This document shows positions 22,330-29,717 of a stretch of 32,729 nt of DNA, one piece after another. The stretch lies in the IMG/VR virus record IMGVR_UViG_3300031673_000296, positions 1 through 32,729 of that record; one strand, 5' to 3'. Position 1 is the first letter of the stretch. Each line of letters starts with the position of its first letter. Under the pieces are notes generated by a model that ran no database searches, was not told the origin of the DNA, and was given only the letters and a program-made list of their open reading frames with translations. The translations under genes were made by a program, and so were the position numbers. Source of the stretch: a virus.

Positions 22330-22628
22330 CAGTCTCCTCCTGCCATGTACTTTCGATGATTCGCCATCACGTCGGTTATCGTTCTCTCTACCTCGATCAG
22401 ACCAGGATACAGGACATGGAATTGTCGCTCATCCGCAGTCAGCCTGCCCTTGAGTCCCTTGAACTCCAACAGCACGACAACCCCGGACACAGGATGCACG
22501 GCCAAAGCGTCGGGAAAGCCTGGTATGGCCTGGGCCAGTTGGTACGTTTCGGCCACGAACCACCCCAGTTGCCGATGAGCGGATACAAGCAGGTCATGCA
22601 CCGCGTCCTTGCGACACGCTCTTCTCAT
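22329..22628 (-). CDS. PD-(D/E)xK-type nuclease-like protein (VRR-NUC-like)
   Basis: A 99-residue protein starting at the ATG at 22628, which overlaps the stop of the 28-residue membrane micro-gene (ATGA); an upstream start at 22649 is less likely. It contains IPGFPDALAVHP, then VVVLLEFKG, matching the PD...(x)EFK core of the PD-(D/E)xK fold, followed by LTADERQFH, the QxxF/H helix of VRR-NUC-type nucleases. Such proteins may resolve recombination or replication branches. The small size is usual for phage members. Confidence 0.75.
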   Translation of the reverse strand: MRRACRKDAVHDLLVSAHRQLGWFVAETYQLAQAIPGFPDALAVHPVSGVVVLLEFKGLKGRLTADERQFHVLYPGLIEVERTITDVMANHRKYMAGGD

Positions 22629-22711
22629 CTCGCCTCCATCCACCAGCACACGGCCAGAACCCCGACCAGCCAGAGTAGTAGGGCTATGGCCACCTTCAGT
22701 GCTACCATCAT
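22625..22711 (-). CDS. 28-residue membrane micro-protein
   Basis: A micro-gene encoding one hydrophobic helix: MMVALKVAIALLLWLVGV then LAVCWWMEAR. GGGGAGG lies nine bases upstream. Its start overlaps the methyltransferase stop as ATGA, and its stop overlaps the nuclease ATG as ATGA, so it is coupled at both ends. A single transmembrane helix of about 20 residues is evident; the role is unknown. Confidence 0.65.
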   Translation of the reverse strand: MMVALKVAIALLLWLVGVLAVCWWMEAR

Positions 22712-24202
22712 TCTGTTGCCTCCCCTGGTGTGTTCAGCATAATGCGTCGCCCTATCCACTCAGCTACTGGCACGCACACCGCATTGCCCAGTTGCTTGTA
22801 TCGCTTGCTGTCACTCTGGCCTGCCGTCCAATCGTCTGGGAAGCCCTGCAACCGCTCGCACTCGACGGGGGTTAGGCGGCGCACGCCGTATTGTCGCATC
22901 AGCATTTGATGCTCAGGTATACGCCCAGACCTCAAACTCCCAGCATTGTCGTACTTCTTGATTCCATATTGCGACTCTTGATAGACGACAGCAGGATACC
23001 CCTGCCCTGGCTTGCCCCCGCCGCTGGTCAGTTGCCTGCTATACGGCGTCAGGCGTAACTCTGCCCGTTGGTTCTCGCTCACCGCAAGGACAACCGACTG
23101 TGCTCTCTTGGTATCCAGCGGCAATGCCAAATCCTCGCTAGTCGGACATGACGGTGGTGCCCAGCCCGCCCCCGCCTGTGCCATACCTGCAAACGCTAAC
23201 GCAACGCACTGGTTATCTGCCTTGCCATCGTTGACTCCTGGACTCTGAGCTGAGTTGCACCGCAAGGGAGCAGCTATGTCGCCGCTTACTGTGCCCCTTG
23301 ACTTGTCGAAGCCAAGCACTACCGTCCTGTCAGTCGTTCCCACCGTTAGGGCCGTATCCGTCTCGCTCACGTACATTCCGCCCTCTGGCCTGTCCTTGCG
23401 GCGGTGCTCGCCGCCGTCGTTCTGCTGGATGTTGTAGGCAACGCCCTGATAGCTGTGGCTCGCCCCACTTCGGAGAGCTTTCATGTGGTCTGATGGAGTC
23501 AACTCGCCAGCCTTGTTTTCGTGCCAAGCCAATGTTTCTTCCACTATCATGTTTCTTGGATAGCTGTCTTTTCCCGCGCTGGCTCCGCGATGCTTTGCAA
23601 AGCTCTCAGTAAGAGGGTCGGCAACTCTCGCCCCCGCTTCTCTGCTCGGCGGAGTATCCCTTGGGCCGCACGTCGGCTCAAAGAGTACCTGCGCGGCACG
23701 TCCGTCTCCAAGATGTCCGACAATGAACACACGGCGGCGTCGCTGGGCCACTCCGAAGTATTGAGCGTCCAAGATTCTCCAGGCCGACAGATACCCGAGT
23801 TCTGCCAGCCCTCGAAGAATGAGAGCAAAATCTCTCCCCTGGCGAGAAGACAGCAAGCCTGGCACATTCTCGATAACAACCCATCTTGGCCTAAGCTCCT
23901 CAAGAACTCGATGGAACTCAAACCAGAGTCCCGACCTGCTTCCAGCCAGACCCTTGCGGCGCCCGGCCACCGATACGTCCTGACAAGGGAATCCTCCGCA
24001 AATAAGGTCAACTGGTTCAAGATTCTGCCTTCCGCATTCTCTGACATCCCCATACCTCCGCACATTCGGCCAGTGCTTCTCCAGCACCTTCAGGCAGTAG
24101 CCGTCTATCTCGCCCTGCCACTTGCAAAGCATCCCGGCTCGCTCCAGGCCCAGGTCAAAAGCCGCCGATTCCTGCGAATAGCGATCCGAAGGTCAGCGTC
24201 AT
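22708..24202 (-). pseudogene. 5-methylcytosine DNA methyltransferase with +1 frameshift
   Basis: The coding region begins MTLTFGSLFAGIGGF at 24202, with AAGGGGGTG upstream, then meets TGA at 24155-24157. The rest is in the +1 frame through 22708 and holds the other motifs: GGFPCQDVSV (catalytic Cys), ENVPGLL, QRRRRVFIVG, a long recognition region and RLTPVECERLQGFPDDW plus KQLGNAVCVPVAE. Removing one T from a run of four joins the parts into a 497-residue enzyme. The shift site TTT TGA C resembles that of RF2. It may be a programmed shift, an inactivating mutation or a sequence error. The start region has also been rearranged by the neighbouring HNH gene. Confidence 0.8.
24154..24160 (-). other. 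Frameshift site in cytosine methyltransferase
   Basis: On the coding strand the site reads GGC TTT TGA CCT. A +1 shift at TTT restores F-DLGLERAGMLCKW, the usual sequence after methyltransferase motif I. UUU UGA C differs by one base from the RF2 shift site CUU UGA C, but no clear internal Shine-Dalgarno element is seen at the RF2 spacing. Confidence 0.7.
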
Positions 24203-24231
24203 TTGGCATCACCCCCTTTTGCTGGTATAAT
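24203..24231 (+). promoter_or_regulatory. Sigma70-type promoter of HNH gene 2
   Basis: TTGGCA (24203-24208) and TATAAT (24226-24231) are spaced by 17 bases; the -10 is perfect and the -35 has five of six matches. The last bases before the -10 (CCTTTTGCTGG) resemble the same region of the HNH gene 1 promoter (CCCTTTGCGG). The promoter starts one base from the methyltransferase ATG on the other strand. Confidence 0.75.
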
Positions 24232-24258
24232 GCTGGCATCAGTGGAAAGGATGATGCC

Positions 24259-24924
24259 ATGTCTAACCAATTCACATACAATCCGCCATTTACGGAAGAA
24301 GAACTCTATGATGCTTATGTTGTTCAGGGGCTGAACCAAACTGAGGTCGCTCAAAGATTTGGCACAACTCAGAAGGTAGTTTGGCGAGCAATGCAGAAAA
24401 TGGGCATCCCTGCACGTAGAGCGGCCCCTAGAAACCAAGCTGGTTCCTTGAATAACAACTGGCGGGGAGGGCGTCTTTTGCAGGGAAAGAGAGCCGAGCG
24501 GAATCCCATCAATGATAGAGGCTATTGGTACATCTATGATCCTACACACACTCATGCTACCAAGGCTGGATACGTTGCAGAACATATTGTGATCGCCACC
24601 ACAACTATTGGTCGATCGTTGAAGAAGACTGAGTGTGTCCATCACATAAATCTCCAAAAAGAAGATAACCGAGCCGAGAATCTCATTGTGGTAACAAGAA
24701 CACAGCATGGCTTGTTGCACGCACAACTCGAAGCCGCCGCCGCCCAATTGCTCGATGCGGGCTTGGTAACTTTCAGTCTCGATAAGGGGTACAGCTTATC
24801 ACGGTGCCCGCCTATGCCAGCGAAGAGACTGCCAAAGGTCATCCCCGCCAGCACCTCCCTCGCGTCGCCCTGGACTATCGCCCACTGCTGGCCCGGGTCA
24901 CTCACGGCTCGTCGCCAGGTCTAG
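24259..24924 (+). CDS. HNH homing-type endonuclease 2
   Basis: The frame starts at the ATG at 24259 and has an AAAGGA-type ribosome site. Residues 1-55 contain a helix-turn-helix (LNQTEVAQRFGTTQKVVWRAMQKMG). An HNH domain follows: GYVAEHIVIATTTIG, ECVHHINLQKEDNRAENLIVV and RTQHGLLHAQL, with the histidine pair and asparagine in place. The last 40 or so residues are read through the antisense of a methyltransferase 5' remnant, so the original stop was probably lost or displaced at insertion. It lies opposite the methyltransferase gene, with its own promoter, and looks like a mobile endonuclease gene. Confidence 0.8.
   Translation: MSNQFTYNPPFTEEELYDAYVVQGLNQTEVAQRFGTTQKVVWRAMQKMGIPARRAAPRNQAGSLNNNWRGGRLLQGKRAERNPINDRGYWYIYDPTHTHATKAGYVAEHIVIATTTIGRSLKKTECVHHINLQKEDNRAENLIVVTRTQHGLLHAQLEAAAAQLLDAGLVTFSLDKGYSLSRCPPMPAKRLPKVIPASTSLASPWTIAHCWPGSLTARRQV
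24807..24905 (-). pseudogene. Remnant of a cytosine methyltransferase 5' end
   Basis: At 24842 an ATG with an AGGGAGGTG ribosome site starts MTFGSLFAGIGG, motif I of a 5-methylcytosine methyltransferase. The match ends at about 24807 and the sequence then becomes the complement of HNH gene 2. The frame is open upstream from a GTG at 24905 with WAIVQGDAREVLAGM, resembling the start of an N4/N6 methyltransferase. This copy differs at many third positions from the motif I copy at 24202, so it is not a simple target duplication. Confidence 0.65.
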
Positions 24925-25008
24925 CAATGCCATCAGCATCACTCCCAAGCAGAACGCCAAGAATGCCCATGACCAGTGAATCGTCTGATCCCATGACAAG
25001 CGTACCAT
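24898..25008 (-). CDS. 36-residue membrane micro-protein
   Basis: A micro-gene with a GGAGGGGTGAG ribosome site encodes MVRLSWDQTIHWSWAFLAF, then CLGVMLMALLDLATSRE. The hydrophobic stretch of about 17-20 residues is a plausible transmembrane helix. It begins just after the helicase loader stop and overlaps the methyltransferase remnant by 8 bases. The function is unknown. Confidence 0.5.
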   Translation of the reverse strand: MVRLSWDQTIHWSWAFLAFCLGVMLMALLDLATSRE

Positions 25009-25009
25009 C

Positions 25010-25831
25010 TCACCCCTCCAGTTCTGGCTTCCATTGCCTCGCCGGCCGGATGTCACCGGCCACAAGTGGCAACACTCGCGTCCATCCGTGCCTCTGTACC
25101 TGCGAACCCTCAGCCAACCGCGACCGCAAGCGCAGGTCAATCCGCTCATCCTTGAGGCTCAAGTTGGTGGTCACTACCAGCGGAAGGCGGTTGATGTAGC
25201 GATAGTCCACAAGCTCGAACAACTTTTCCCTTGCCCAGTCCGTGCCTCGTTCCGCTCCCAAGTCATCCAGTGCTAGAACAGTCACTTTCTGCAATCGCTC
25301 AAACCACTCATCGAATGAGTCGCACGAGTATGAGGCACGCAGTAAATCGAGCATGGCTGCCACGCTGTTGAAGTGTGCTGCCTTTCCACCCTTCAGCACC
25401 TCGTTGGCTATCGCACAGGACAGATGTGTTTTGCCGGATCCGACGTTGCCGATGAGCACCAACCATCCATCGGGTTTCTTTGCATACTCCTCGCAGGCCC
25501 TTTTCGCCTTGGTCATCTCCTCAAATACTTTCGTCTTGCTCATACCGTCAATCGGCACCGACCATTCTGGATGAAAGTTGCTGAACGTCAGATCGAAGAA
25601 TTGCTGATCCTGTAGACCTGACCAACGGCGCAACTCCTGGGCCCGCCGTGCCTCTATTTCGTCTGTCTTGCAGATACACGGTATGCCCTTGCCAAACAGG
25701 GGATGGCCCAAGGGGGCCTGCATCCGGTAGTACCCCAGGCTGTTACAGCAACAGGCCTTCGGTAAGGGAACATGCTTAGGGGAAAACCAGTGATCCCACG
25801 GTCGCGGCCAGGCGATGTTAGTCATGTGCAT
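25010..25831 (-). CDS. DnaC-like replicative helicase loader
   Basis: A 273-residue AAA+ ATPase. An N-terminal zinc-type cysteine cluster (KACCCNSLGYY ... GIPCICKTDE, residues 26-57) is followed by Walker A GNVGSGKTH (128-136), Walker B VTVLALDDLGAE (about 184-195) and a sensor region PLVVTTNLSLKDERIDLRLRSRL. The arrangement matches DnaC/IstB-type loaders that deliver the host DnaB helicase to a phage origin. The start overlaps the initiator-like gene by 14 bases, as expected for a replication operon. Confidence 0.88.
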   Translation of the reverse strand: MHMTNIAWPRPWDHWFSPKHVPLPKACCCNSLGYYRMQAPLGHPLFGKGIPCICKTDEIEARRAQELRRWSGLQDQQFFDLTFSNFHPEWSVPIDGMSKTKVFEEMTKAKRACEEYAKKPDGWLVLIGNVGSGKTHLSCAIANEVLKGGKAAHFNSVAAMLDLLRASYSCDSFDEWFERLQKVTVLALDDLGAERGTDWAREKLFELVDYRYINRLPLVVTTNLSLKDERIDLRLRSRLAEGSQVQRHGWTRVLPLVAGDIRPARQWKPELEG

Positions 25832-26711
25832 ATTCCTTTGTCATGGCGACAAGGTCTGCGGGTGAGAGTTGCGGACCGTCTCGCGCACGAGATCCGCCCC
25901 GTGCCCATTCGCCCACAATCCCCTCGGCGGTTTTCAGAAGGCTTTCGGGGGCACTGACGGTGAACCCGTCCAAACGCTTCCAGGCTTCATCAATCAGCCG
26001 CACTCCTTGAGCGAGATTCCAGTCGGTTAGCTCGGCCATGCGCGTCAAAGGTGCCCACCATCTCCGGCCAGCGGCTCGCTTTTGGCTGGCAGTCTTGGTC
26101 AATGGCGGTGGTAACTTCGTCTTGCTGATGAAGTGCTCCTCAAGAGCCTTGCGAATGGCGTTTTTGCTGGAACTGGGGCGCGGACGCGAAGCGGACGCCT
26201 CTCCCTTCCCTACACTACCCTTCCCTACACTACCCAATACAACCCTACCCAGAGGGGAATCTGCTTCTGTAGTGGCAATCGTTTCGGCATCTTGCGCTTC
26301 TTTACCGCAAGTTTCCGCATCTTTACCGCAATCTTCGGGAATGTCGGTATCAGGCACTTCCCCGCCATACCACGGTGGCGCTGGCAAGTGGGTCTTCCTC
26401 TGATAGCGGAGCTTCTGCCATTCAGGGAACTTCACGAGATCGATGTACTCTTGGCCGTTGACGCTGTACAGCTTCACGTTCTTGCACTTCTCGAAGATGT
26501 TATTGCGCCACGTTTCCACCTCGACCACCGAGCAAGCATCATAACCGAAGGCGTGCTTCTTCAACACTTTCGGATGTGCGGGCAACCAACCATAGTCGTT
26601 GGACAGCGACTCGTCGGTTATCATGCAGATGAGGAGCAACCGCTCGGGATAGTCTAGTTCTGCAACGGCGGTGTCATCCCAGAAGGTGGTGTCGAGTATG
26701 CGTCTGGCCAT
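25818..26711 (-). CDS. Replication initiator-like protein
   Basis: A 297-residue protein. Residues 1-120 start MARRILDTTFWDDTAVAELD and run through RLLLICMITDESLSNDYGW and VVEVETWRNNIFEKC to EYIDLVKFPEWQKL. This is the pattern of phage replisome-organiser N-terminal domains with a winged helix. Then comes a low-complexity linker (CGKDAETCGKEAQDAE, GSVGKGSVGKGE) coded by direct repeats. The C-terminal part (about 190-297) is helical. The order initiator then DnaC-like loader matches lambda-type O/P and similar modules. Sequence families cannot be assigned further. Confidence 0.75.
   Translation of the reverse strand: MARRILDTTFWDDTAVAELDYPERLLLICMITDESLSNDYGWLPAHPKVLKKHAFGYDACSVVEVETWRNNIFEKCKNVKLYSVNGQEYIDLVKFPEWQKLRYQRKTHLPAPPWYGGEVPDTDIPEDCGKDAETCGKEAQDAETIATTEADSPLGRVVLGSVGKGSVGKGEASASRPRPSSSKNAIRKALEEHFISKTKLPPPLTKTASQKRAAGRRWWAPLTRMAELTDWNLAQGVRLIDEAWKRLDGFTVSAPESLLKTAEGIVGEWARGGSRARDGPQLSPADLVAMTKEYAHD
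26206..26235 (-). repeat. 15-bp tandem repeat (iteron-like) inside initiator gene
   Basis: The 15-base sequence TTCCCTACACTACCC occurs twice head to tail (26206-26220, 26221-26235), followed by a degenerate third unit ending CTACCC at 26250. It lies in the linker of the initiator gene, where lambda-like phages place their origin. A further pair, GTTTC-GCATCTT at 26281-26293 and 26311-26323, together with TTTACCGCAA at 26301-26310 and 26322-26331, follows at once. Confidence 0.65.
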
Positions 26712-26712
26712 G

Positions 26713-27210
26713 CTATGAATCCTTTGTAGAGCTGTTCGCTGCCTTAGCTAATTTCTCACGCCACTCTAAATCCAATCTCTTGGCTTGCCATCGCCGGACT
26801 TCTAACAGAGTCTCTGCATACTCTTTCGGCGATAATGTTTTCCAGACAGTGCATTCTTTAGGACACAACCGCCGGATCCGAAACTGACTAATATCTAACT
26901 GTTGTTCATCAGCGGGATTTGGCACTTCTGCTAAGGTGTACAGGACAAGAAGTGCAGGTATATCAGCGCGTTGGGCTAATTTTCTTGTCACAGTTGCAGA
27001 CTTATAATCTTGGCCGACATCACGCGCTAGTTCAATGAGAGCAAGTGGTTCCTTGCTTGTATCATCATATTCGACCCATAGGCGGGCATCCAGGTCTATC
27101 ATAGCCAATAACTGAGCGTCTTCAATTCCTATGTGGCGAGCGATAGACAACCTGCGATGCCAAGCTGAATAAGCAAGGCTTCGTTTGCCGTATTTCTCCT
27201 CCTGCACCAT
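26713..27210 (-). CDS. Unassigned protein, possibly nuclease-like
   Basis: A 165-residue protein with SLAYSAWHRRLSIARHIG, then LLAMIDLDARLWVEY, and KEPLALIELARDVG. The order of an acidic strand (MIDLDARLWVEY), a lysine-preceded strand (PLALIELA) and a helix resembles PD-(D/E)xK-type cores, although the lysine is not in the canonical position. A helical C-terminus (EYAETLLEVRRWQAKRLDLEWREK) follows. It starts three bases after the ParB-methyltransferase gene and ends before the initiator gene. No confident assignment is possible. Confidence 0.5.
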   Translation of the reverse strand: MVQEEKYGKRSLAYSAWHRRLSIARHIGIEDAQLLAMIDLDARLWVEYDDTSKEPLALIELARDVGQDYKSATVTRKLAQRADIPALLVLYTLAEVPNPADEQQLDISQFRIRRLCPKECTVWKTLSPKEYAETLLEVRRWQAKRLDLEWREKLAKAANSSTKDS

Positions 27211-27213
27211 TTC

Positions 27214-28488
27214 TCAGATGACCTCCCATACAATGATCTCCCTGCTAATCACCAGTAACTCCTTATTCACCTTGGCCCAGTCAACTTGCTGAGCATTGGC
27301 CTGTTGCGACTCATACGGACAACTGATACGGCGCTCAAGTCGGAGCTTGTCGTTGCTTAGGCTTTGTGCGAAATGAATCACATGATCCACAATCTGACGG
27401 TCTGGCGCGTGCCACTGAGTCGGTTGCATCATCATGGCGATATGCGAGCCGTTGTGCATTTTGGCAGCACAGTCTTTGACGAACTGCACAAGCGTATCGT
27501 GGAAGTCGGCTAACGCCATATTCGCCAAATTCGTAGGTTTCTCGCTATACTTGCCCTTGGCCTGCCACCAATATGGGGGATCAAGGAACAACAAAGCAAC
27601 CTGGCCCCATCTCTTATGCAAAGGCGGTGTGCCATTACAGATGTCCCACTCGCGCATATCCAGTCGCTCAGGTACAGGGAACGCATCACTCACCCAGTAT
27701 CGGCGGAGCCGTTTCTTGCAGACATCTATCGTTGAACCTCCGCCGCCGAACGGGTCAAGCATGATGTCGAAGGGCTCCGTGTACATATAGAGCAGGTTGT
27801 CGGTGAAGCCTACCTCTGAGTTGCCAAACACTGTTGTCTTGTTGCTCTTCTGCTTGACCTTCCAGATGTTGTAGATTGGCGGCTCCCAGCCAGGCTCCTC
27901 ATAGCTAGAGAATATCCTTGATTTCTGCCAAACTGCGTTTTCCAAGGATAGGGATGGCACAAGACCTGCTATTGTTCCTTCTGGCGTCGCTAACTGCTTT
28001 CCTATCTCCTCCTCCGTCCAGCAGGCCAGCCATAGCTCGGCAATGCGACGCTCGCGCTCGGCTTTCATATCTTTGGTGCGCCGTGATAGCCATTCCTGCA
28101 CGGTGCGTAGCGGAACTCTCAAATCATCGGCGATCCCCTTCTTGTCCACATCCAATCCAGTAAACCATTGGCGCGCCTTGTGTCGCTTTTCCTCTGTTGA
28201 TAACTGTATCCCAAAGTCCGCATTGCGCCGCGCTGCCAATCGGTCAAGTTCTACGTCACTGAGTGTCGGGGTAACAGTGACGGCTATAGTCTCGGCCCCA
28301 CTTTTTTTGTGTGCTATCCATCTGTGGTAGCCGTCAATAATCTCGTTCCGCTGATTGATCTCGATTGGCGGCAGTAGTTCTATGCTTTCAGCATATTGCT
28401 GTATGCGTGCGGGGATTGGTTCAAAACGGGGATACAGGTCTTGTCGCCAAATCAGTTCAGCAACTTGTCTGGTCTCTGTTTGGCTCAC
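27214..28488 (-). CDS. ParB-like domain fused to DNA methyltransferase
   Basis: A 424-residue fusion. Residues 1-115 form a ParB/Srx-type domain: YPRFEPIPARIQQYAESI, PPIEINQRNEIIDGYHRW and a KKSGAETIAVTV strand. Residues 125-200 include helix-turn-helix segments (KKGIADDLRVPLRTVQEWL and WTEEEIGKQLATPEGTI). The C-terminal half is an N4/N6-type methyltransferase with the SAM motif MLDPFGGGGSTIDV and the catalytic motif LLFLDPPYWWQ. ParB-methyltransferase fusions occur in phages and plasmids. It starts at a GTG that overlaps the 33-codon gene as GTGA, after AAGGAGG. Confidence 0.85.
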   Translation of the reverse strand: MSQTETRQVAELIWRQDLYPRFEPIPARIQQYAESIELLPPIEINQRNEIIDGYHRWIAHKKSGAETIAVTVTPTLSDVELDRLAARRNADFGIQLSTEEKRHKARQWFTGLDVDKKGIADDLRVPLRTVQEWLSRRTKDMKAERERRIAELWLACWTEEEIGKQLATPEGTIAGLVPSLSLENAVWQKSRIFSSYEEPGWEPPIYNIWKVKQKSNKTTVFGNSEVGFTDNLLYMYTEPFDIMLDPFGGGGSTIDVCKKRLRRYWVSDAFPVPERLDMREWDICNGTPPLHKRWGQVALLFLDPPYWWQAKGKYSEKPTNLANMALADFHDTLVQFVKDCAAKMHNGSHIAMMMQPTQWHAPDRQIVDHVIHFAQSLSNDKLRLERRISCPYESQQANAQQVDWAKVNKELLVISREIIVWEVI

Positions 28489-28586
28489 TTGTCCTCCTTG
28501 GCCATGTTGGCATCCTTGACATTGTTGGCGTCCTTGGCCACCTTAGACACAAAACGCCCTCCGCTATTTTCGGCCGTCTTGGTCAT
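28485..28586 (-). CDS. 33-residue lysine-rich micro-protein
   Basis: A micro-gene that begins inside the end of the upstream methyltransferase gene and ends by overlapping the GTG of the ParB-methyltransferase gene. It encodes MTKTAENSGGRFVSK, then the repeats VAKDAN, NVKDAN and MAKED, from an 18-base degenerate tandem repeat. Coupling at both ends is its best support. It may be a leader peptide for translation of the next gene; the function is unknown. Confidence 0.45.
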   Translation of the reverse strand: MTKTAENSGGRFVSKVAKDANNVKDANMAKEDK

Positions 28587-29499
28587 TTAGCGCGGCGACC
28601 GCCCTCCGCCAGTCACCCTTGACGAAGACGAGCATATTCTGATGGGTCTTACCCAATTTGCGTCCCGCGTTGAATTGCTTGGTTATGCGGATGGGAAGTG
28701 AGCCAATCGATGTTATCAAGATTGCCTCGTTGTAGAGTCTACATCCTGCTTCGCGGAAGATTGCAATCGTATCGCTGACGAAGTTCCGATAGTAGCCTTT
28801 CCTGTCACGGATGTCGCCAACCACAACACAGGCAAACCTATGAGGTGCTAAGAGAGCGATGCTCCTTATTATGATCTGGCGATATTCGGATAAGAAGTCA
28901 TTGTAGGATGGCAATGCGCTCAACTCGCCTGGCAAATCGCTGTAGACTTCAAGGTCGTAGTAGGGTGGGCAGGTAAAGAGAAGATCATACCTTCCTGGGG
29001 CTAGGCGGGCAATGTTGCTACTATCGCCCACGATCCATTGTGGGCCTACGCCAATGGCCTTGGCTTGCGTTCTGTTGGCCAGCACCTGTTCGGTTCTCAG
29101 TTCTATTCCTACATATTCGTATCCCAGATATGCTGCTACTATGCCCCGAACGCTACCGCCCGCGAATGGGTCTAGCACTTTGCCATTTGGCGGACAGAAC
29201 CAGTGATAGATTAGCTCACATAGCACGGGGCAGAAGATACTTGTGCCAGACTGCTGTTTAGGCCCATAGGATAAGTCGCCCCGCATAAGTAGGCTACCAC
29301 CAGATATTTCTGCATCTCGCCCCAATTCACTCTGTATCCCCAGTCGTAACCACACCCGCTTGCGTTCTTGCCAATAACCTTGACGCGCATTCAGAATGCT
29401 GAAGGGCGGCACGATGAATCGCTCTTGCAAAGCGCCGATCTTGGCACGTTCCTGTAGCTCGACCGCTCCGCCCCATAGCCCGCTTTGTTGTACTACCAC
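28564..29499 (-). CDS. DNA methyltransferase, N4/N6 type
   Basis: A 311-residue methyltransferase starting at a GTG at 29499 after TAAGGAGG. The SAM-binding motif is VLDPFAGGSVRGIVAAYLG followed by VGIEL. The catalytic motif is LLFTCPPYYDLE, a CPPY variant of (D/N)PPY in which the first residue is Cys. The C-terminal RKLGKTHQNMLVFVKG motif recurs in the small gene at 19972. It is the first gene after the leader and promoter at 29718. The likely role is to methylate phage DNA against restriction, or for another purpose. Confidence 0.85.
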   Translation of the reverse strand: MVVQQSGLWGGAVELQERAKIGALQERFIVPPFSILNARQGYWQERKRVWLRLGIQSELGRDAEISGGSLLMRGDLSYGPKQQSGTSIFCPVLCELIYHWFCPPNGKVLDPFAGGSVRGIVAAYLGYEYVGIELRTEQVLANRTQAKAIGVGPQWIVGDSSNIARLAPGRYDLLFTCPPYYDLEVYSDLPGELSALPSYNDFLSEYRQIIIRSIALLAPHRFACVVVGDIRDRKGYYRNFVSDTIAIFREAGCRLYNEAILITSIGSLPIRITKQFNAGRKLGKTHQNMLVFVKGDWRRAVAALNDQDGRK

Positions 29500-29520
29500 A
29501 TTGCCTCCTTACACACAAAC

Positions 29521-29574
29521 GCCCCCGCCACGGCTCGGCTAACTGAACAGTTGAGGCCGAACCACGGCGGGGGC
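29521..29574 (-). promoter_or_regulatory. Large leader hairpin before methyltransferase
   Basis: The minus-strand RNA has a 9-bp stem GCCCCCGCC/GGCGGGGGC, an internal GU/GU loop, an 8-bp stem with one G-U pair (GGUUCGGC/GCCGAGCC) and an inner AAC/GUU-capped end. The hairpin is nearly continuous over 54 bases, ends about 11 bases before AAGGAGG and is followed by GUUUGUGUGU. It could act as terminator/attenuator, protein-binding site or RNA stabiliser. Confidence 0.65.
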
Positions 29575-29580
29575 ATACGA

Positions 29581-29639
29581 AAACCCTCCAAGCAGCTACC
29601 ATCGTACGGGCTAAGTACCACGGAACCACGGGAGGGCTT
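29581..29639 (-). promoter_or_regulatory. Second leader hairpin, terminator-like
   Basis: AAGCCCUCC and GGAGGGUUU (outer nine pairs, one G-U) enclose about 40 bases containing CCGUGGUUCC, an element also seen in the neighbouring hairpin. UUUU follows the 3' arm, so it resembles a terminator with a large loop. Together with the second hairpin it forms a structured leader of about 210 bases. Confidence 0.45.
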
Positions 29640-29717
29640 ATCGCCAATCTTATTGTGTTCTGATCGTAACTGCATTGCATGGTTCCTTATGCGTTTCGTA
29701 CCTAGCCCGACAGTCAC

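Noticed and set aside
23521-24258. Upstream extension of HNH gene 2 in the same frame
   Set aside because: The extra residues are antisense to the methyltransferase, and the promoter and ribosome site place the start at 24259.
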